From Polyodon spathula (Eukaryota > Chordata > Actinopteri > Acipenseriformes > Polyodontidae), in NCBI RefSeq assembly GCF_017654505.1, contig NC_054541.1:44141986-44205985 (forward strand): a DNA stretch of 64,000 nt, read 5' to 3'. Each line of letters begins with the position of its first letter. Position 1 is the stretch's first letter. The translations under genes and the position numbers were made by a program. Under the pieces are notes generated by a model that did not search any database, had not been told where the DNA came from, and saw only the letters and a list, made by a program, of their open reading frames with translations. Of this stretch, positions 1 to 14,000 are shown piece by piece.

Positions 1-1563
1 CAATGAAGAGGAGGAGGAGAGCAAAATGATTTTCTTAGGGCAGCTCCGAGATCGCTTCACACTTGCAGCCTTCAGAGACAGAAGAGGACAGGCTCAGCTT
101 TAAAAGGCAGTCACACAACACTGTTCTTTCCCGTTTACCATGACAGTGACTTTATTCAGAACAATGGGAGAGAACAGTCAGGCAGTCCTGTGAAACAGTG
201 GGCCACCATGCCCAGAACTCACAGTATGAAATAACTGCACAGGTTTCCCAGTCTCAGGGGAATATAGCCTGTTCTTGATTTTGTGTGAATTAATTAAAAT
301 TGACAGTTTGTCCTTGTTGTTGATTGAGCACATGGACAGTAGCTAGGTTCAAGCCTCTATCTAAAGCAAATACTGCACATGCACAGGAACCTGAAGCCTT
401 GTAAGACTAATACTACAGCCTCTAGGTACAGTATATTTCCAACTACAGTGGATACCGTACCTGCTCTTTACAGGGCACAGTCTGACACAATACCATCTCC
501 CTAAAGCGAAAACTTAACCGTTGCTGATGCAGAGTACGTCTCTAAAATACAGCATGCACAGGACAAGGGGGAAAACAACAGAAAAGAGAATGCAATATAA
601 AAAGGTAGAAATAATACTACCTGATTCAAAACAAAAAGGGGGGGGGGGGGGGGGGGAAACTGAATTGTTTATTTTTTTAAAATAGGCATTTCAACATATT
701 TTACCTAAAGTATACGCTAATTTATGAATCTATTCTCACACACAGTTAAAGGTCAAATCGTAAGACTACAGTAGTGTGCATTTATTATGCTAAGGAAGTT
801 ACACAGGGATGGAAATAACTTCAGTCTAGTATAAATATAAGGTACAGTTAGTCAACTGAGCCCTTCCAAGCTTCATTGAACTGACACCTGTTCTTGTGAC
901 CACTGACACAGTAACTGCCTCTAACTGCTAAGCAATGGAAGTGTCATTTCCATTTATGTAAATAAAGTAATTCTACTCAGACTCAAGTAAAATGCATCAC
1001 TATGTGGAGTATATACTGTGTATGTAAAACATCAGGGCATGCAATATATCTTAAAGCTCATGAGTACAAACAAAGTAGGACACACATTTAAATAAGAAAA
1101 AAAAAAAAGTATAATCTGTTAGCAGAATAGTGCATGCATCCTAAACTATACTATAAAGGATTAGAACAGTTTCTTTGATAAATAAAAACTTGGTTGATTC
1201 AGAGGACACAGGGTTATTTAGGAGTGACTTTGTTTAGTGCACATGATTAAGGCTCTCTTACTGTTTGGTATGATAAATGGGTCTTATTCACAAACTACCA
1301 ATTTAAATAATTAATTCAAAAGCGCCTGATATTCATGGAACCGTTCCAGACAGTTAGAAGCTAATCACAGTACAAAACATGTATTGAATATCAAATTTAA
1401 AAAACTCACACTTAAATCTGGGTGAAGGCCCAATAATTCAGGACTACGAGATTTCTTTGATTGACTGTTCTACACAAACACCCCTGAAAAAACGGCAGTA
1501 ACTGTGCAGTACGGATTACCCCCCAGTGCTGGCACTGCACAGGGCCAAGGCTGGGATTATTAC
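1..1563 (-). other. mical3 intronic sequence at left edge
   Basis: No exon could be read here. The stretch is AT-rich and includes a run of 19 G at 638-656 and short A tracts. No transposon ends were recognised. Confidence 0.6.
638..656. repeat. Poly(G) tract, 19 nt
   Basis: An uninterrupted run of 19 G on the plus strand (C on the mical3 sense strand). Such a run can form G-quadruplex structures and is prone to length change and sequencing error. Confidence 0.85.
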
Positions 1564-1638
1564 CTGTCTCCACTGTGGGACGGGTGCATGTCGGCCTGGT
1601 TCTTTCTGACAGACCGTGGGCGGAGTCAGCAACCGCTC
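1564..1638 (-). CDS. mical3: Candidate in-phase mical3 exon (25 codons), possibly alternative
   Basis: On the minus strand a good pyrimidine tract and CCGTGCCAG acceptor precede 1638, and CAG|GTAATA forms a donor after 1564. The 75 nt enter and leave in phase 0, as the preceding exon requires, and read ERLLTPPTVCQKEPGRHAPV PQWRQ without a stop. I do not recognise this peptide from human MICAL3, where the LIM segment comes next. The region between the CH and LIM domains is alternatively spliced in MICAL paralogues, so a lineage-specific or alternative exon is plausible; a chance pair of splice sites is the main alternative. Confidence 0.42.
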
Positions 1639-3270
1639 CTGGCACGGCAAGAGGCAAGAGAGAGGGGGCAGGAAGGACAGCAGCATCCATCGGCAAAAAG
1701 CAGCAAGACAGGCATGCAAAATCAACAGAACAGTACACAACATGGGAGGGGAAACAGAAAAGAAACGAGAAATATTCCATGGAGTTCAGAAATAAACAAA
1801 AATATGAAACTGAACTGCAATTAAAAAACCAAACAAAACCAAAATCAATTAGATCAAATACAAACAAAGCTTAATTTAGTCTGATCCGGGGTTAAAGTAA
1901 TCCACAAAACTCAGACAGGCAGCTGGCTAGGTTCCCACTGCAGCGGACTTGTTAGATACATTTCTGAGCATGGGGGAGAAAAAAAAAAAAAAAAAAAAAA
2001 GAAGAAAAGAAAACCTCCGACAAGCTCAGTGGAAACAGGCATCATTTCACCTACATTTTGCAGTTATTTGACCTTTGTAGAATTTCACTGGTTGAGCATA
2101 TTTTATATGTCGACATTTTGAGAAAATGCCAATTAAAAAGGTGCTTTAGTGCGCATACATTTAAATGAAAATATTGAAATAAGAGAATCCCCCTGTTTAC
2201 ATACATTTGTCAAAGAAAATTGAGAAAGACTAGAAAAAGGGTAGCGCACCACTGTTATGCAAATAAACAGTCCATTATGTCATCACGTCAGACAGTTTCA
2301 AACACGCATAAGATATCGCTTTGATACCTGAATGGAAACATAGCCAATAACTGAGGTATGCAGCAGCTGCTCCTTAGCCAGCAGATATCAATGTTTGGTA
2401 TCGCAAGTAGTCTCTGTCGGACTCAATTAGCTTGCAGTTTAGAGTGGACATGCTTTTTTTTTTTTTTAAATATGTAATAAAAGAAAGTGAAAGAGCTGGA
2501 ACGCTTGTGCCATCTTGTTTAAAGAAGATAAAGCAGAAACATGCTAAGGCTGTGCAGATACAGATACCGCACTGAGAAGGAATGAAAAAAGCTTAGAGAA
2601 AGCTAATCCAAGAGCAAGTTCTGATAAGCTGCATTTTTTCTTCTTACAACACAAACACACTACCAGCTCACATCACATATAGGGACACAATGGACCATCA
2701 TGAGCAGCACATCAGTGTTTGCATATCCATGAAGAAAGCTATGTAACACTTTTGTACCTGCACTCCTTTTACTGGTTATAGCACTAAATGCCACAGATAT
2801 TACACAAGGTTTCCAACCTCAGCAGTACAGCACTTAAACGTCTGAGACGACAGACTTTCAACGCTACAGACCATAGCCCTGGTGGTCACCAATATGACTG
2901 TGTGGAGCACTGCTCTAGAGCTGCGGTGAATAATCTCAACATCATCCCTACCAGTCCATGAACTGTGTTAGGGGACCCCCCCACCACCACCCCCCCCCCC
3001 CCACCCCACCAACAACAAACTAACCCCATATTCAAGAAGCCTTTACTGTGATTGTAAAAAAACAAGCCAACATAACTACTAAGGTGTATGTAAGGGTGCG
3101 CAGTTGAGCTACTGGGTTTAGTTTTGTAACCTTAGCATTCTTGGGTGCCGTTTTATTATATGGGGGGGAGACTGAGTAAATGCCTAATGAATGTAGCCCA
3201 TAAATGTCTCAACTGCTGATGGTCAGCTAGTCCCTAACAGACTGCAGCCCAGACCTCAGCACCCCATTAC
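1639..3270 (-). other. mical3 intron between exon 15 and the candidate exon
   Basis: No coding signal was seen. It contains A-rich tracts (about 1980-2000), a T run near 2452-2467 and a C-rich low-complexity patch near 2978-3008. Confidence 0.6.
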
Positions 3271-3444
3271 CTGTCTCTTCAGCCCTGAGGACTGTGCAGG
3301 GGCATTCTCCTCAAACTTGGCCAGCAGCTGCGTCGCCATCGACTTCACTTTGTTCTGGTTCCCAATGCCGGTCTCAATCTTCCGCTCCGACAGGGCACAG
3401 ACTAGGGCAGCCCGTTCGTCACGGTAACCACGTGGAGGGTCCTC
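3271..3444 (-). CDS. mical3: mical3 coding exon 15 (residues 691-748)
   Basis: The exon encodes [40 protein letters not shown] and [18 protein letters not shown]. The acceptor is TGCTCCCAG and the donor GTAATG, phase 0 at both ends. [18 protein letters not shown] is a strong signature of the MICAL2/MICAL3 linker. In human MICAL3 the LIM-domain exon follows this block. Confidence 0.96.
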
Positions 3445-6400
3445 CTGGGAGCAGAGAGCAATGGAGAACGTAAGGGGGTTGGGTCGGCCTGACTGAGGAA
3501 ACCAAGGACGTGAGTAGACCAGACATTCACTTAGACCACAGGCTAAAAGTGAAGAGGCCATTCAGCTGGATCCCCTAACTGCTGCACAGTTGAAGCGGAG
3601 TTGAAACAAAATCACTCCACAATGGAGCTGGTCCAATTAAGGATAATAAATAGAGGCAACACTCACATCTTCAGATTGACTGGTTTTCCTCCTCTTCCCA
3701 CTCCCCTCCACTTCCTTCTCCTTTTTGTCCTACAGGGAGAAAAGAAAAGTCACTTTAGCAAAGATTATTTTCGTGTTCACATACTCCAGTTCACAGCAGG
3801 GGGTGTTCCTGCACCTTTGGATTCCGCTTGCGAGAAATGCTCTGTCCCAGCTTGCTCAGGAAGGAGATGGGAGACTTGGTGTTGGAGATCAAGGCAGCCT
3901 TGTCTTCTGGGCTCAAGTTATGGTTATCTGAAAGTAAATGACAACAAAGTATAATGCACTCGTAGCACAGTGCAAATCCCATCTAAAATGCACAAGACAG
4001 CTAAACTATTAGATGGAAAAAAAACAGCAGTGTCCCCCATTGTATCCCTGGGGCAATTCAACCACACTTCTAAGCATAGGACCCACCACAATCACACAGT
4101 GTTGGAACTCTGGATTCAAAGTAATATGTCATCAGCAGCCAAAAGCATTTTGACTCCTAAACAGCTACTGTTACCAAACCTTGTGCTTTCTAAAATACAG
4201 ATTTTAAAGCATTTATAAGGCAATATAAAGCCAATCCAGCACAACAGAATTGTACAGCAATACTTTACAGAACAGAGAACACATTTGAAAATACTACTCT
4301 TAAAAATAATGAATAACAATTTTTATTAAACAGTTTTTGATTGTATTAAATCACTACCAAAGTGGCGACGCCTGCTTATAGCAGTGGGGTCCACCAACCA
4401 GCTTTCATCTGCTGAATAGGCAGGTGTGCTGCATTTGCCAAGACTCACCCCCAGGAGGCAACGTGTCCTTGAACATCTCGTAGAACTGGGTAAGGTACAC
4501 GACCATGGAGAGCTTGTCCGGCTCCCCAACAGAGGCCATCTCCTTCCCAGTCATGATGGGCGAGATCCCGAACTCCCGCTCCGCCACGTCGAATGCCAGC
4601 TGGTTGTTGTTCTCCATGTTCTGCTCCTCCAGGGAGTCAAAATCACTGAAACAATATAGGGAGTGAGGGAGATATCAGGAGGGGAAACCTTCCCATGACC
4701 ATTTCAACTCAAGTTACAAGGGTATGGGTCAATATAAAACCACTGAGTCAAGTCCCTCTATGGGCTTGCCATTTCAATAAACCAACTAAAATATGTAGGA
4801 CAATAGAAAACTTACTAGGATAACATTGTACTGTACACCTATTACAATGGCTATTTCCATTGGGGTCACGGTCTCACGGGTGATCTATAGCGAAAAAAAT
4901 CTGAATCTGAAATCTGAATGACGCAAAATAGAAAAACAAGGGAAGACCTTGGACACTGAAAAAAAAAAAAAGGGTTGCTGGTAGGAAAAGGTTGAGAACT
5001 AATGATATTCAGGAATGATGTTTATAAGTGAACTACTTCTTTACAACTGCTACTTTTCAAAACATGATCACATAAAACTCCATCTTGGCAAACACCGCGA
5101 ATAACAAAGCTGGGCCATAAAGGTTAACAGACCGAAAACAATCAAAGCCTCAGCAGTATAAAGAGCAGAGGAGAGAGGTAATGTATAATGTCTTTGCCAT
5201 TGTAACACGACAGTGATTATTGAAGGGTGGAGACCCATATCTAAATAGAATCAAGCCATGTGTTCACCAGGCAACCGAGTACGAGTCTGCCCTTTCCCTG
5301 AAATGACTTAAAGATAAAAAGCGCTTTTAATTCTCATTGCATTGAAATGAACATAAAAACACACAACTGATCCGTTACTCTCAAGGCAGATGAGGCATAG
5401 AGGGTTGCCAAAAAAATAATGTGGGGCCATCTGCCACATCAGCACGTGAACCAAAAATTGACAAGTGTAGCCTGTAAATCACTAAACACAGCATGTGATG
5501 GCTATTTCGCTGTTAAAAGGGGTTATAGCTAATTAAATAATTCCTTAAATCATGTAGTAGGTATGAAAATGAATTATTTAAAACCTAAAGACCTATATAA
5601 TGAATGTGTGTGCATGGGCATTATGTTATTAAATAAAAAACAGGTTATCGCTTTTAACTCATGCCAGGCTTTATCTGAATTAAAACAAACACACCACCAC
5701 CACGTGTACAATATAGTAAATGTGGGGTACTCACACGAGGTCTGGCCGATATCGGTGGATGATGGCACACAGGGCCAGTCCACTTTTCCACGACATGGTG
5801 AGATCACTCACATTTACATTTCTGAAGCCCTCTGTCTGCCGTTGGCACCAGTTTAGCAGCTTGTTGGAGCGAGCTACAGACTCTGCAAACAGTCAAGCAG
5901 GTTGCTTTACAACAGCGTACATGTAGCCTTTTGCAGTTCCTGCACTGAAGGGTTAACTGGCCGGCCTTTTCACAGATAGAAATGAGTTTATTAGTCTGAG
6001 CTTGACTGATGAATGATGAACCTATCTGAATATTGTACTGACAGATTACTGTTCACTTTAGGCCTCCATCCATAATTACTGCCAGGTGGTTCTCTCCATA
6101 ACGTAGTTAAACTTTGCATTAATGCTTCCACACTGCTGGGTCTGAAACAAGGTTTAAATTAAAAGCACTGCTGATTTAAGTATGAAAACTCTTGTTAAAA
6201 GAAGCCAACATTCTTGGGCAATTTCGTAACTTTAGACTTTATATAAAACATACTTTAAACATAACTTGCAAGGTAAAGCTTTGTGAATAGGGCCCGTAAT
6301 GTGTTTTATAGGCATTTGTTTTTAGGTATAGATTAACAACAACTATATCAGAGCGCTGTTTTGTTTCACTTTGTTTAAGCACTTTACAACCATTTGCTTT

Positions 6401-9400
6401 AGCACTAAACATTTTCTTGAGTGTTTTCACATTCAAATATTGCACCAAGAAGAAACTCATTCATTTCCTCTCAATTCTCTTGAAGATTATTTTTATGGTT
6501 GCCACCACCTTCTAGACTAAACTATAGTTTTTGCACAGTGGTCTGGAGGAGTCATTTCTCTGTTTGCCAGCGCCTGTGAGATTCTGATTATATCCTACCA
6601 TTATTGTCATACAATAGCTGTTTTAACCTTTTGTTTGCAAACCTCAAATCAATCTGGTCAGTGACACAATTCAATTCAACTGTCACTCTTCAATTTACAT
6701 TGAACAGAAAAAAAACAAACAACAAAAAGAAAACAAAACACAGAACATTCACCATCCAAACCAAACCCGGAATAATAACCATCACACAGGGAATTAGAGA
6801 TTACAAATATAAATGTATTTATCTGACGTAGAATTCTGATTTAAATGCATTCAACCAAACTTTTGAACACTTTGAATTTTTATTTGAGTACGGCTGCACT
6901 TCGCACAGGGATGTACTAGATCATTCACTTTATAAAACTAAGAATTTCAGAGCTTCTTAAACTTTACAAAAAAGTTCCAGATGCTAAACCTGGAGACATA
7001 TCAGTCATTAAGTCAATTAAGCGCACTCACCATTTCTCATCAGTTTGGGAGTCTTGGAGTTAACAGCGTTCTCCATTTGTACATGGGCATCCCTAGACTC
7101 TCCCGTGTCAATAAGGTGCCGTACCTTTAGAGAAGAGAGGAAACACACAAGCTATGCAAGATACAGTACCTAAAATACATACACCCAATGAAGGAGAACA
7201 ACAACATATTGGGTAATGTATGAAATTCTACTACTGCATACTGCTCACGCTGAATTCAAGAAAGCTCAATGCAACCAGCTATACAATCGCAAATTATAAT
7301 GAAGGTGTGACATTTCCTCTTACCTGGTTAGGTCTCAGGATATGGAGGCCGATGTTAGGGTACCTAGTGGTTGGGTTAACACTGTACTGGCTGAAATTCT
7401 TACTAACATTCTCCGGAGTTGTCTGGGGCAGCAGGCGATAGATACTTTCCCTAAAAAATAAAAAAAATAAATAAAAAAAGAGACATTTAAAAGACAACAT
7501 GTTAATATAGGAATATACACTGATGTCCAATGCTGTATCATAAGAATTGACAAAGGTTCTATGGATTAAAAAACAGCCAATAGTAATCTAATAACATTTA
7601 AGCATGACTTACTGCAATGGCAGTTTCTAATTACTTGTACTTCTAAACAGAAACATAACTTGATATTGGCCCTTGAATTTCATTTTTCACCAAAAAAACT
7701 TCACTTTACTAATTTCAGGTCTATTTGAAGTGCTAGGCCTGTCCATGAGATTGGTAAAGTTCAGAAGTCGTGAGGTAGAGATCAAAATAAATAAAACCGT
7801 TTAAGCCTGTGACCTTCAAAGCAATAGGTTTTTATTGCCCTATGGGCCAACAGCAGTTGCCTTCACACAAATCCAGTGCTTTCCCCTCCAACACTCAAAG
7901 TGGAACACTCCTTTTGTATGCAATTGTGATGAGTCAAAGGGATTTCGGTCTGTGATTCAGCCTCCCGACAGTAGATGGCATCAAACCAACTCGGGACTTC
8001 CCTTACCAAGATCTCGTGACCATGGCAAAAAAAAAAACACTAACATTTCTTTTGTCTTTATTTGTTTATGTATGGTTCGCCACGAAGACGATTAAAGACA
8101 AGTTCTCACGATCTGTTTTGGATTTCACCCCTGCACTCCTTCCCTCACACCATTTTGTTTTCTTTTGTTATTTAATTATTTTGTTGTGTATAGATAATAT
8201 AAATTATTTTATTTCTGTACACAAATTACTGTCTGGACATTCCATTTAATACACTCTTGCCTCACAGCAATATATCATTCTTTTCCCAAAACGTCCAAAA
8301 GGAATATTTTTTTTTTTAAAACAAAAATAAAGACTTTGGGAAAATGTACAGTAATACAAATCAAAGAGAACGGTATGGATAAAAGCTGACTTTTTGTACT
8401 CTCTGAAAGTTGACCTCAGACGAACTTGGAGGAATGGCAGCTCATTTTATTTGTCTGCATGGAGACAAAACACCTGGCGGAGGAACGCAACTGATATTCA
8501 GATATATATAAAAACAGCTCAACAAAATATGAATATTAATCCTTTGAACATTAAAAGAAGCCAAAAAAAGACCTAAAAATAAGTATTTATTAAAAGACAG
8601 GTTAAAAATAAACCAGCCTCTAACTGATAAACGTGTACTGAAAGACTGTCTTCTTTCAAAATAAATGAACCATTCAAATATATCTTCAGTTGTTTGTCCT
8701 CAAATTACCGTCTCACATGAGTGCTTGAAGCTGTTACCATGAAAGCCAACTCTTCTGTCTTATGTTTGGATGGGTTTGGAATTTATTTTCTTTAAAAATA
8801 AGATATAATATTACAATGGACTAATGAGATTCCAGCTACATTTCAGCAATGCTGAAGAGAATTAACTCTGGCAGCTTTTTATAGGCACATTATCTTAAGC
8901 TCTGGAGAATACCTGGTCTAAAATCTAAAAAAAGACAGGTGATGCCATTAGCCAACCATGCTAGGAAGGGGGGAGACTCAAGCCATCTTAATTTGAGTAT
9001 CCTGAACACACCACAGGAATATATTACTTAAATCCAGGAGATGTTCAGACCATCTCCCCTAGAGTACCTTTCAGCCAGCACCTCCAGTGGAGAGTTCCCT
9101 TGTGCCCAGCTTCGTACCATCCAGGCAGAGTCCATCGCAGCCAAGAAGCCGCGGGCAATACCAGTACCCATGGGCCAAAAGGGCTGTACGAGAATACAAA
9201 ACAAAAGTCCATCAGATTACCTTAACATTAGTCACAGCTACTCTCATCTGCAGAAGGAGGAAGATGCACTGCCAAGTTAAAACAGTTTTCACTTTACCAT
9301 ACAACGGATACATATTATAACCTGCATAAAAGACAAAGCCTGCAATCATCCTCACCACACTGCAGTTACAGTATTGTAGGCCATGTTCAAACAAATACAC

Positions 9401-10980
9401 AATACTAAACACTACCCATACTATTCAATGTGAGCTTTCCCAGCTTTGAATCAGTCAGAAACACTAGGATTGTGGATTTGCAGATACTATCCACCACATT
9501 TAAGTGTCAGTGTTGGATTTGTTTCAGACTACACATTATAGGGGATGAAGACACCCAGCATGGCCATCATGATCCAGAGTCTCTCCACTCAGCTCCTAGC
9601 CCTGCAGATTCACCTCCAGCAGGCTATCGCCAACCAGTGCTACCAAAAGAGGATGGCCGTTCCTCTCGCGCATCAGAGCAGCATTCTCCGAGGCATACAT
9701 GCAGGTGAAGTCAAACATGGCCACGTCGGGCTGCCCATAATGGTTGATGGCAAAGTCCAGCTTGGGGAGCTGGTGATTGGTGGAGAAGTCAGCCGCTTCA
9801 CAGGCATAGCTCAGCAAGGCCTCCTGGTCCACATTCTCCCGAGACAGCAGCATCTCTGTGTCAGCATAGTCCTGCAGAGGGAAGGGGGAAGGATTTTTGA
9901 ATGCTACAGTGAAAACAACCTGAAGCAAAAGGGGTTTTGTGTATTCAACCTAAAAGAACAAAATGTATGGCAAAATGCCCGATCACTAACTCTACACTGG
10001 CACTCATCACCACCATTAGATGATGGTTTATTGATCGTTTAGTGTCTCTCTCTGTTATTGCTTGTTCATTTTTGTGTAGCTAAAGAGTCCTTAGGAGAGT
10101 CCTTAGTATTTAGGAGAGGGCTCAACCTTTTCTGGGTTATGGAATGCTCATAGCTGAAACACACTTTGGCACTTTTGAAAAAGGACTTGTGCAACATGAA
10201 ATAGTTTAAGATTACAAACTGGGGAGTTTATCCAAACTCATGGTCTACAAGTCCCAGTGGCTGATAAGATAACACTACTAGTACTTTAAAAATGTTGAGG
10301 CTGCCTAACAAAGAAACAAACCAGAATTGTTAACAAGCTTCTTATTCGATTTTTACCACCATCATTTAAAAAGAAAAACAGCAAGCCTTAATTCCCAATA
10401 AAATTAAACATTTCATTTTTTTTTAGCCTCATTGCAATACCAAGAGTAAATGTATCCTATACAAAATCATTCTACCAAATTACACATTTCATACTTTGTG
10501 GTACGCATGAATGGAAATGTCCAGGGTGATTTTTGACGCGTCTTCCGATCACTTGCACCGTCCAGTTCTGTCAATTTTCTTTTTATGATTTCAAGGTGAA
10601 TAAACCTGGCTTGTTTAGTGCGGATGTTCATGCCTTCTGCAGATACTATTTCCGTCAGCACATCGACTGCCCAAACATTCATAAAGTACCAGCTAACTTG
10701 TGAAAATGTGGCCTCGACTTGCACATTCTACTTCATCATTTTTAACGAGGTTCCAATTAAAAACAATGTTTTACCAATGTTATCCCTAAAGTAATATATG
10801 TAAAATAAAATTAAAAAAGTAGTGTGTTTAAGATAAAAACCAAACATGTAGAACACTACTTACACTGTACCAGCCAACTTGGAATAGCACTGGTAGAAAT
10901 AGCGTTAATTGCAACTATGTAAAATCATTGATTAACCACTGATCCCTTTATCATCAGTGTGAAAGTTTAAACCACTGGAC

Positions 10981-11012
<32 letters not shown>

Positions 11013-14000
11013 ATTGACTACTCACATGCAGAATCACACCCTTCTCCAGCAGGCTCTGTTTTTTGGCTGTCATGACAAAGTAGTGAGTGTCATCCTTGTA
11101 GTAGACAATGTTTTCGAGGTCAACCCCTAGGAAAATCACCACAAACACAAGATTCATGTTTAACCCAAAGATTCCACTGCAATGGGCAAGAGATACATTG
11201 ATACTCTGTAGCCAAGACTGCACAAATCACTGATGCTCAACAAGAAACAGCATTTAAAAAAAAAAGTGATGCCTATTGGTCAATCCAGGAGAACAGACTA
11301 ATTTGCCAGCATTACTGAAGAATAAAATCAGCCCTGAAAAAAACAAAATGTAGAATTAAATGTACTACAAAATAAGGCACAATTTGGTTATTCTGCTGTT
11401 CCCTTCACTGACCCGTGGCCTCCCGAAGATCCTGGAAGAACTTCTGGTTGAAGATGAAGGCAACGCCGCTGATCTCCTCCACCTTGGCTTCTGCCGACGT
11501 GTTGCGGTTGATGAAGTTGGCTGTTATGGCGATGGCCAGTTTCCCACGAAACTCTTTCCGGCAGAAACCTGGAGGGCAGGGAGAAAAAAGATGAAAGAAT
11601 TCACGTTTGTTCCATGGAATGCAATAATTGTAGGGTGTTCTCAAAGAGCTTTGTGACAGAGTGTTTGAAGTTATAGATGGGTGGGATGTTTACATCAGTA
11701 ACCAAACTGGTGCCATTTTATACAGGCGACTCAGTTTTATACAACCGGCTAAATTTATTTGTGTCTAAAAACAAAAGTAAACCTAGTTTGCTTCATAAAA
11801 AAAATATGAAAATGGATTCTGAACCTACATGTTATTACTTGTCTGTGGCGTGCCATGGCGTTTCGTTAATAAAACCCACATTTGACACTTGTTTTTTTAC
11901 CTGACAGAGTATTCCTCTTCCCATCTGCCCCTATGATGACATCGAACTCAAGCTCAGAAACAGGGTGCGTTCTGGGACGGACCTCAGCCCTCCACCCAAT
12001 CCCTTTAAGAGAAACAGAGTCACAAAAAGAAAGGGAATTAATAATAATAATAAATTATTATTATTAATTATTTCTTAGCAGATGCCCACAGTAACTTAGA
12101 GCGAATTTGACTATCTGCCATTAAACCTTATAGTAACTATTTGCTTATATGAGTAAAGTCCAGTAAGAACACGTGGCAAGTACAATAAATGGATGAGAAT
12201 GATTTCAAATAACTAACTTAACTACAGAAAACGTGAGTACAGATAACTATAACGAGTAGAATCAAATACAAGATATAGCAAGTAGTTATAGTTAGGAGCA
12301 GTAGTTGAATGCAGCAAGGTATAAAGCAGTTCAGGGCAAGTACAAGCTGATGCAAGTACTGGTACAAGTGGGTGCCATAGTCCAGATGTGTTTTGAGGAG
12401 GGCCGCAAGGGACTGAGCAGTCCTGATATCTGTGGGTAGGTCGTTCCACCACTGAGGGACGAGGGTGGAGAAGGATCAGGCTCTGGAGGCAGGGGAAGGA
12501 TTCCATTGCCAGGGTACAATTCATGGTCAACTAAACACTGGACTGAACAGTCCACAAACACAATCTCCTTTAGCTCTTGTTTGGAAGCCAGAAGGGCAAA
12601 CACACAGAACAGTACAGTACCATACAGTTTTACCTTCAGTCAAACTTTTTATTTAGGGGGTAATACAGTGTTAGACTAGTGCAACAGGTTGATGCCCCAA
12701 AGAAGCACAAACAGAATCAAGAAAAAGAATTCAAAACAGTTTTCAGCCATTCCAGACTGCAATACAATTGGAGCGATCCGAACCACACAAAAAAAAAAAA
12801 AAACAGCCAGCTCTGTACACTTAATTGTATTTCAAAGAGAAAATGCGAATGCAAAAAAAAAAAAGGTTTGTAGTTACTTTCATTTTCCTGGTCCTCTGGG
12901 GGCTCGATGAGGCCGCAGAACTCAATGTTGACATGGATCTCCACGCCCAGGAGCAGCGCCATCTTCAAAAGCATCAGCTGAAGCTGACGGATACCTGCAG
13001 TGAAGAATATATAAAAGAGTGAAGGGAAGAGCTTACTCAGCCAGACTTCACACATACAATCACACATTCCAGCTTACTTAGCCAGACTTCATACATGCAA
13101 TCACACATTCTGGGGTACACATGCAGAAAACTAGGCCAAATACTTGACTTATTTAGAATAAGCTCAACAAAGAAATTTGAAAAGCACCACATTTGCTTTG
13201 AAAGAAAATACTAGTTTATTGCTAGAAAAACGAGGACACATTTTGCAGTCTTCAAAATATGGCCCCCCAAGGTGTGTCTTTAAATTATTGATAGATACAG
13301 AGAGAAATACAAACAAACAAATACAATTCAAGCACATGATTTTACATTTTATTCCAGTTTGAAAAATGGGTAGTCCAAGGAAAATCAAACTAATTGTTCT
13401 CCCAGTTATAGAATGTTAGTCAACCACACTCTCCACATCACTGTCTTTAAAAATAACTAGCCCTAAGCCTATTTTAGAAGCTGCAAAGAAGGCCTGTGTG
13501 GACATACGTTGTTTATTTTTTTTTGTAATATTTACATTTGCCCACTAGGTACTGGGCAGAACCTTGCTTTTCAAAAGACCTCCACAAAACAGATGGACAG
13601 GCCATAAAAGAGACAATGTGAAGACTGCCTGACACTGCTATATTTATGAAAGTTTGAACCAAATTTTTCCTTGCCCCCTACCAATTGATGAGTCGCTTCA
13701 GGTGCATATATGAAAAGCAGAACAAAATAACAAAAAGGCCTGAAATCCATCACAAGTGAAGAAACCATTTTAATTTACAAAATCAGAAAGCTATTATTGA
13801 CGTGGCAGTTGTCATGAAGCACTAAGGGACAGTAACAACAGCTGTCTCAATGTCACTGTGTTCTCTTTAGTTTTATGTCAATTTCTTGATTGATGTACTC
13901 ACTTATGTGGTCAATGGAGCCGGCGCAGAACTTGCCATAGAATTTCTTGGCTCCAAGCCCGCGCAGGTCCTGGATGGTGAAGGGCCACAAGTGCAGGACA

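Noticed and set aside
1412..1867. 151-codon minus ORF and overlapping plus ORFs
   Set aside because: The composition is non-protein-like with intron-derived sequence; only the 75-nt segment at 1564-1638 has splice-site support, and in another frame.
10467..10724. Minus-strand ORF of 85 codons in mical3 intron 6
   Set aside because: No recognisable domain, and including it would disrupt the conserved junction from exon 6 to exon 7.
12222..12603. Proline-rich minus-strand ORFs of about 100 codons
   Set aside because: They lie in a high-copy interspersed repeat within mical3 intron 3, not an exon with fitting phase.
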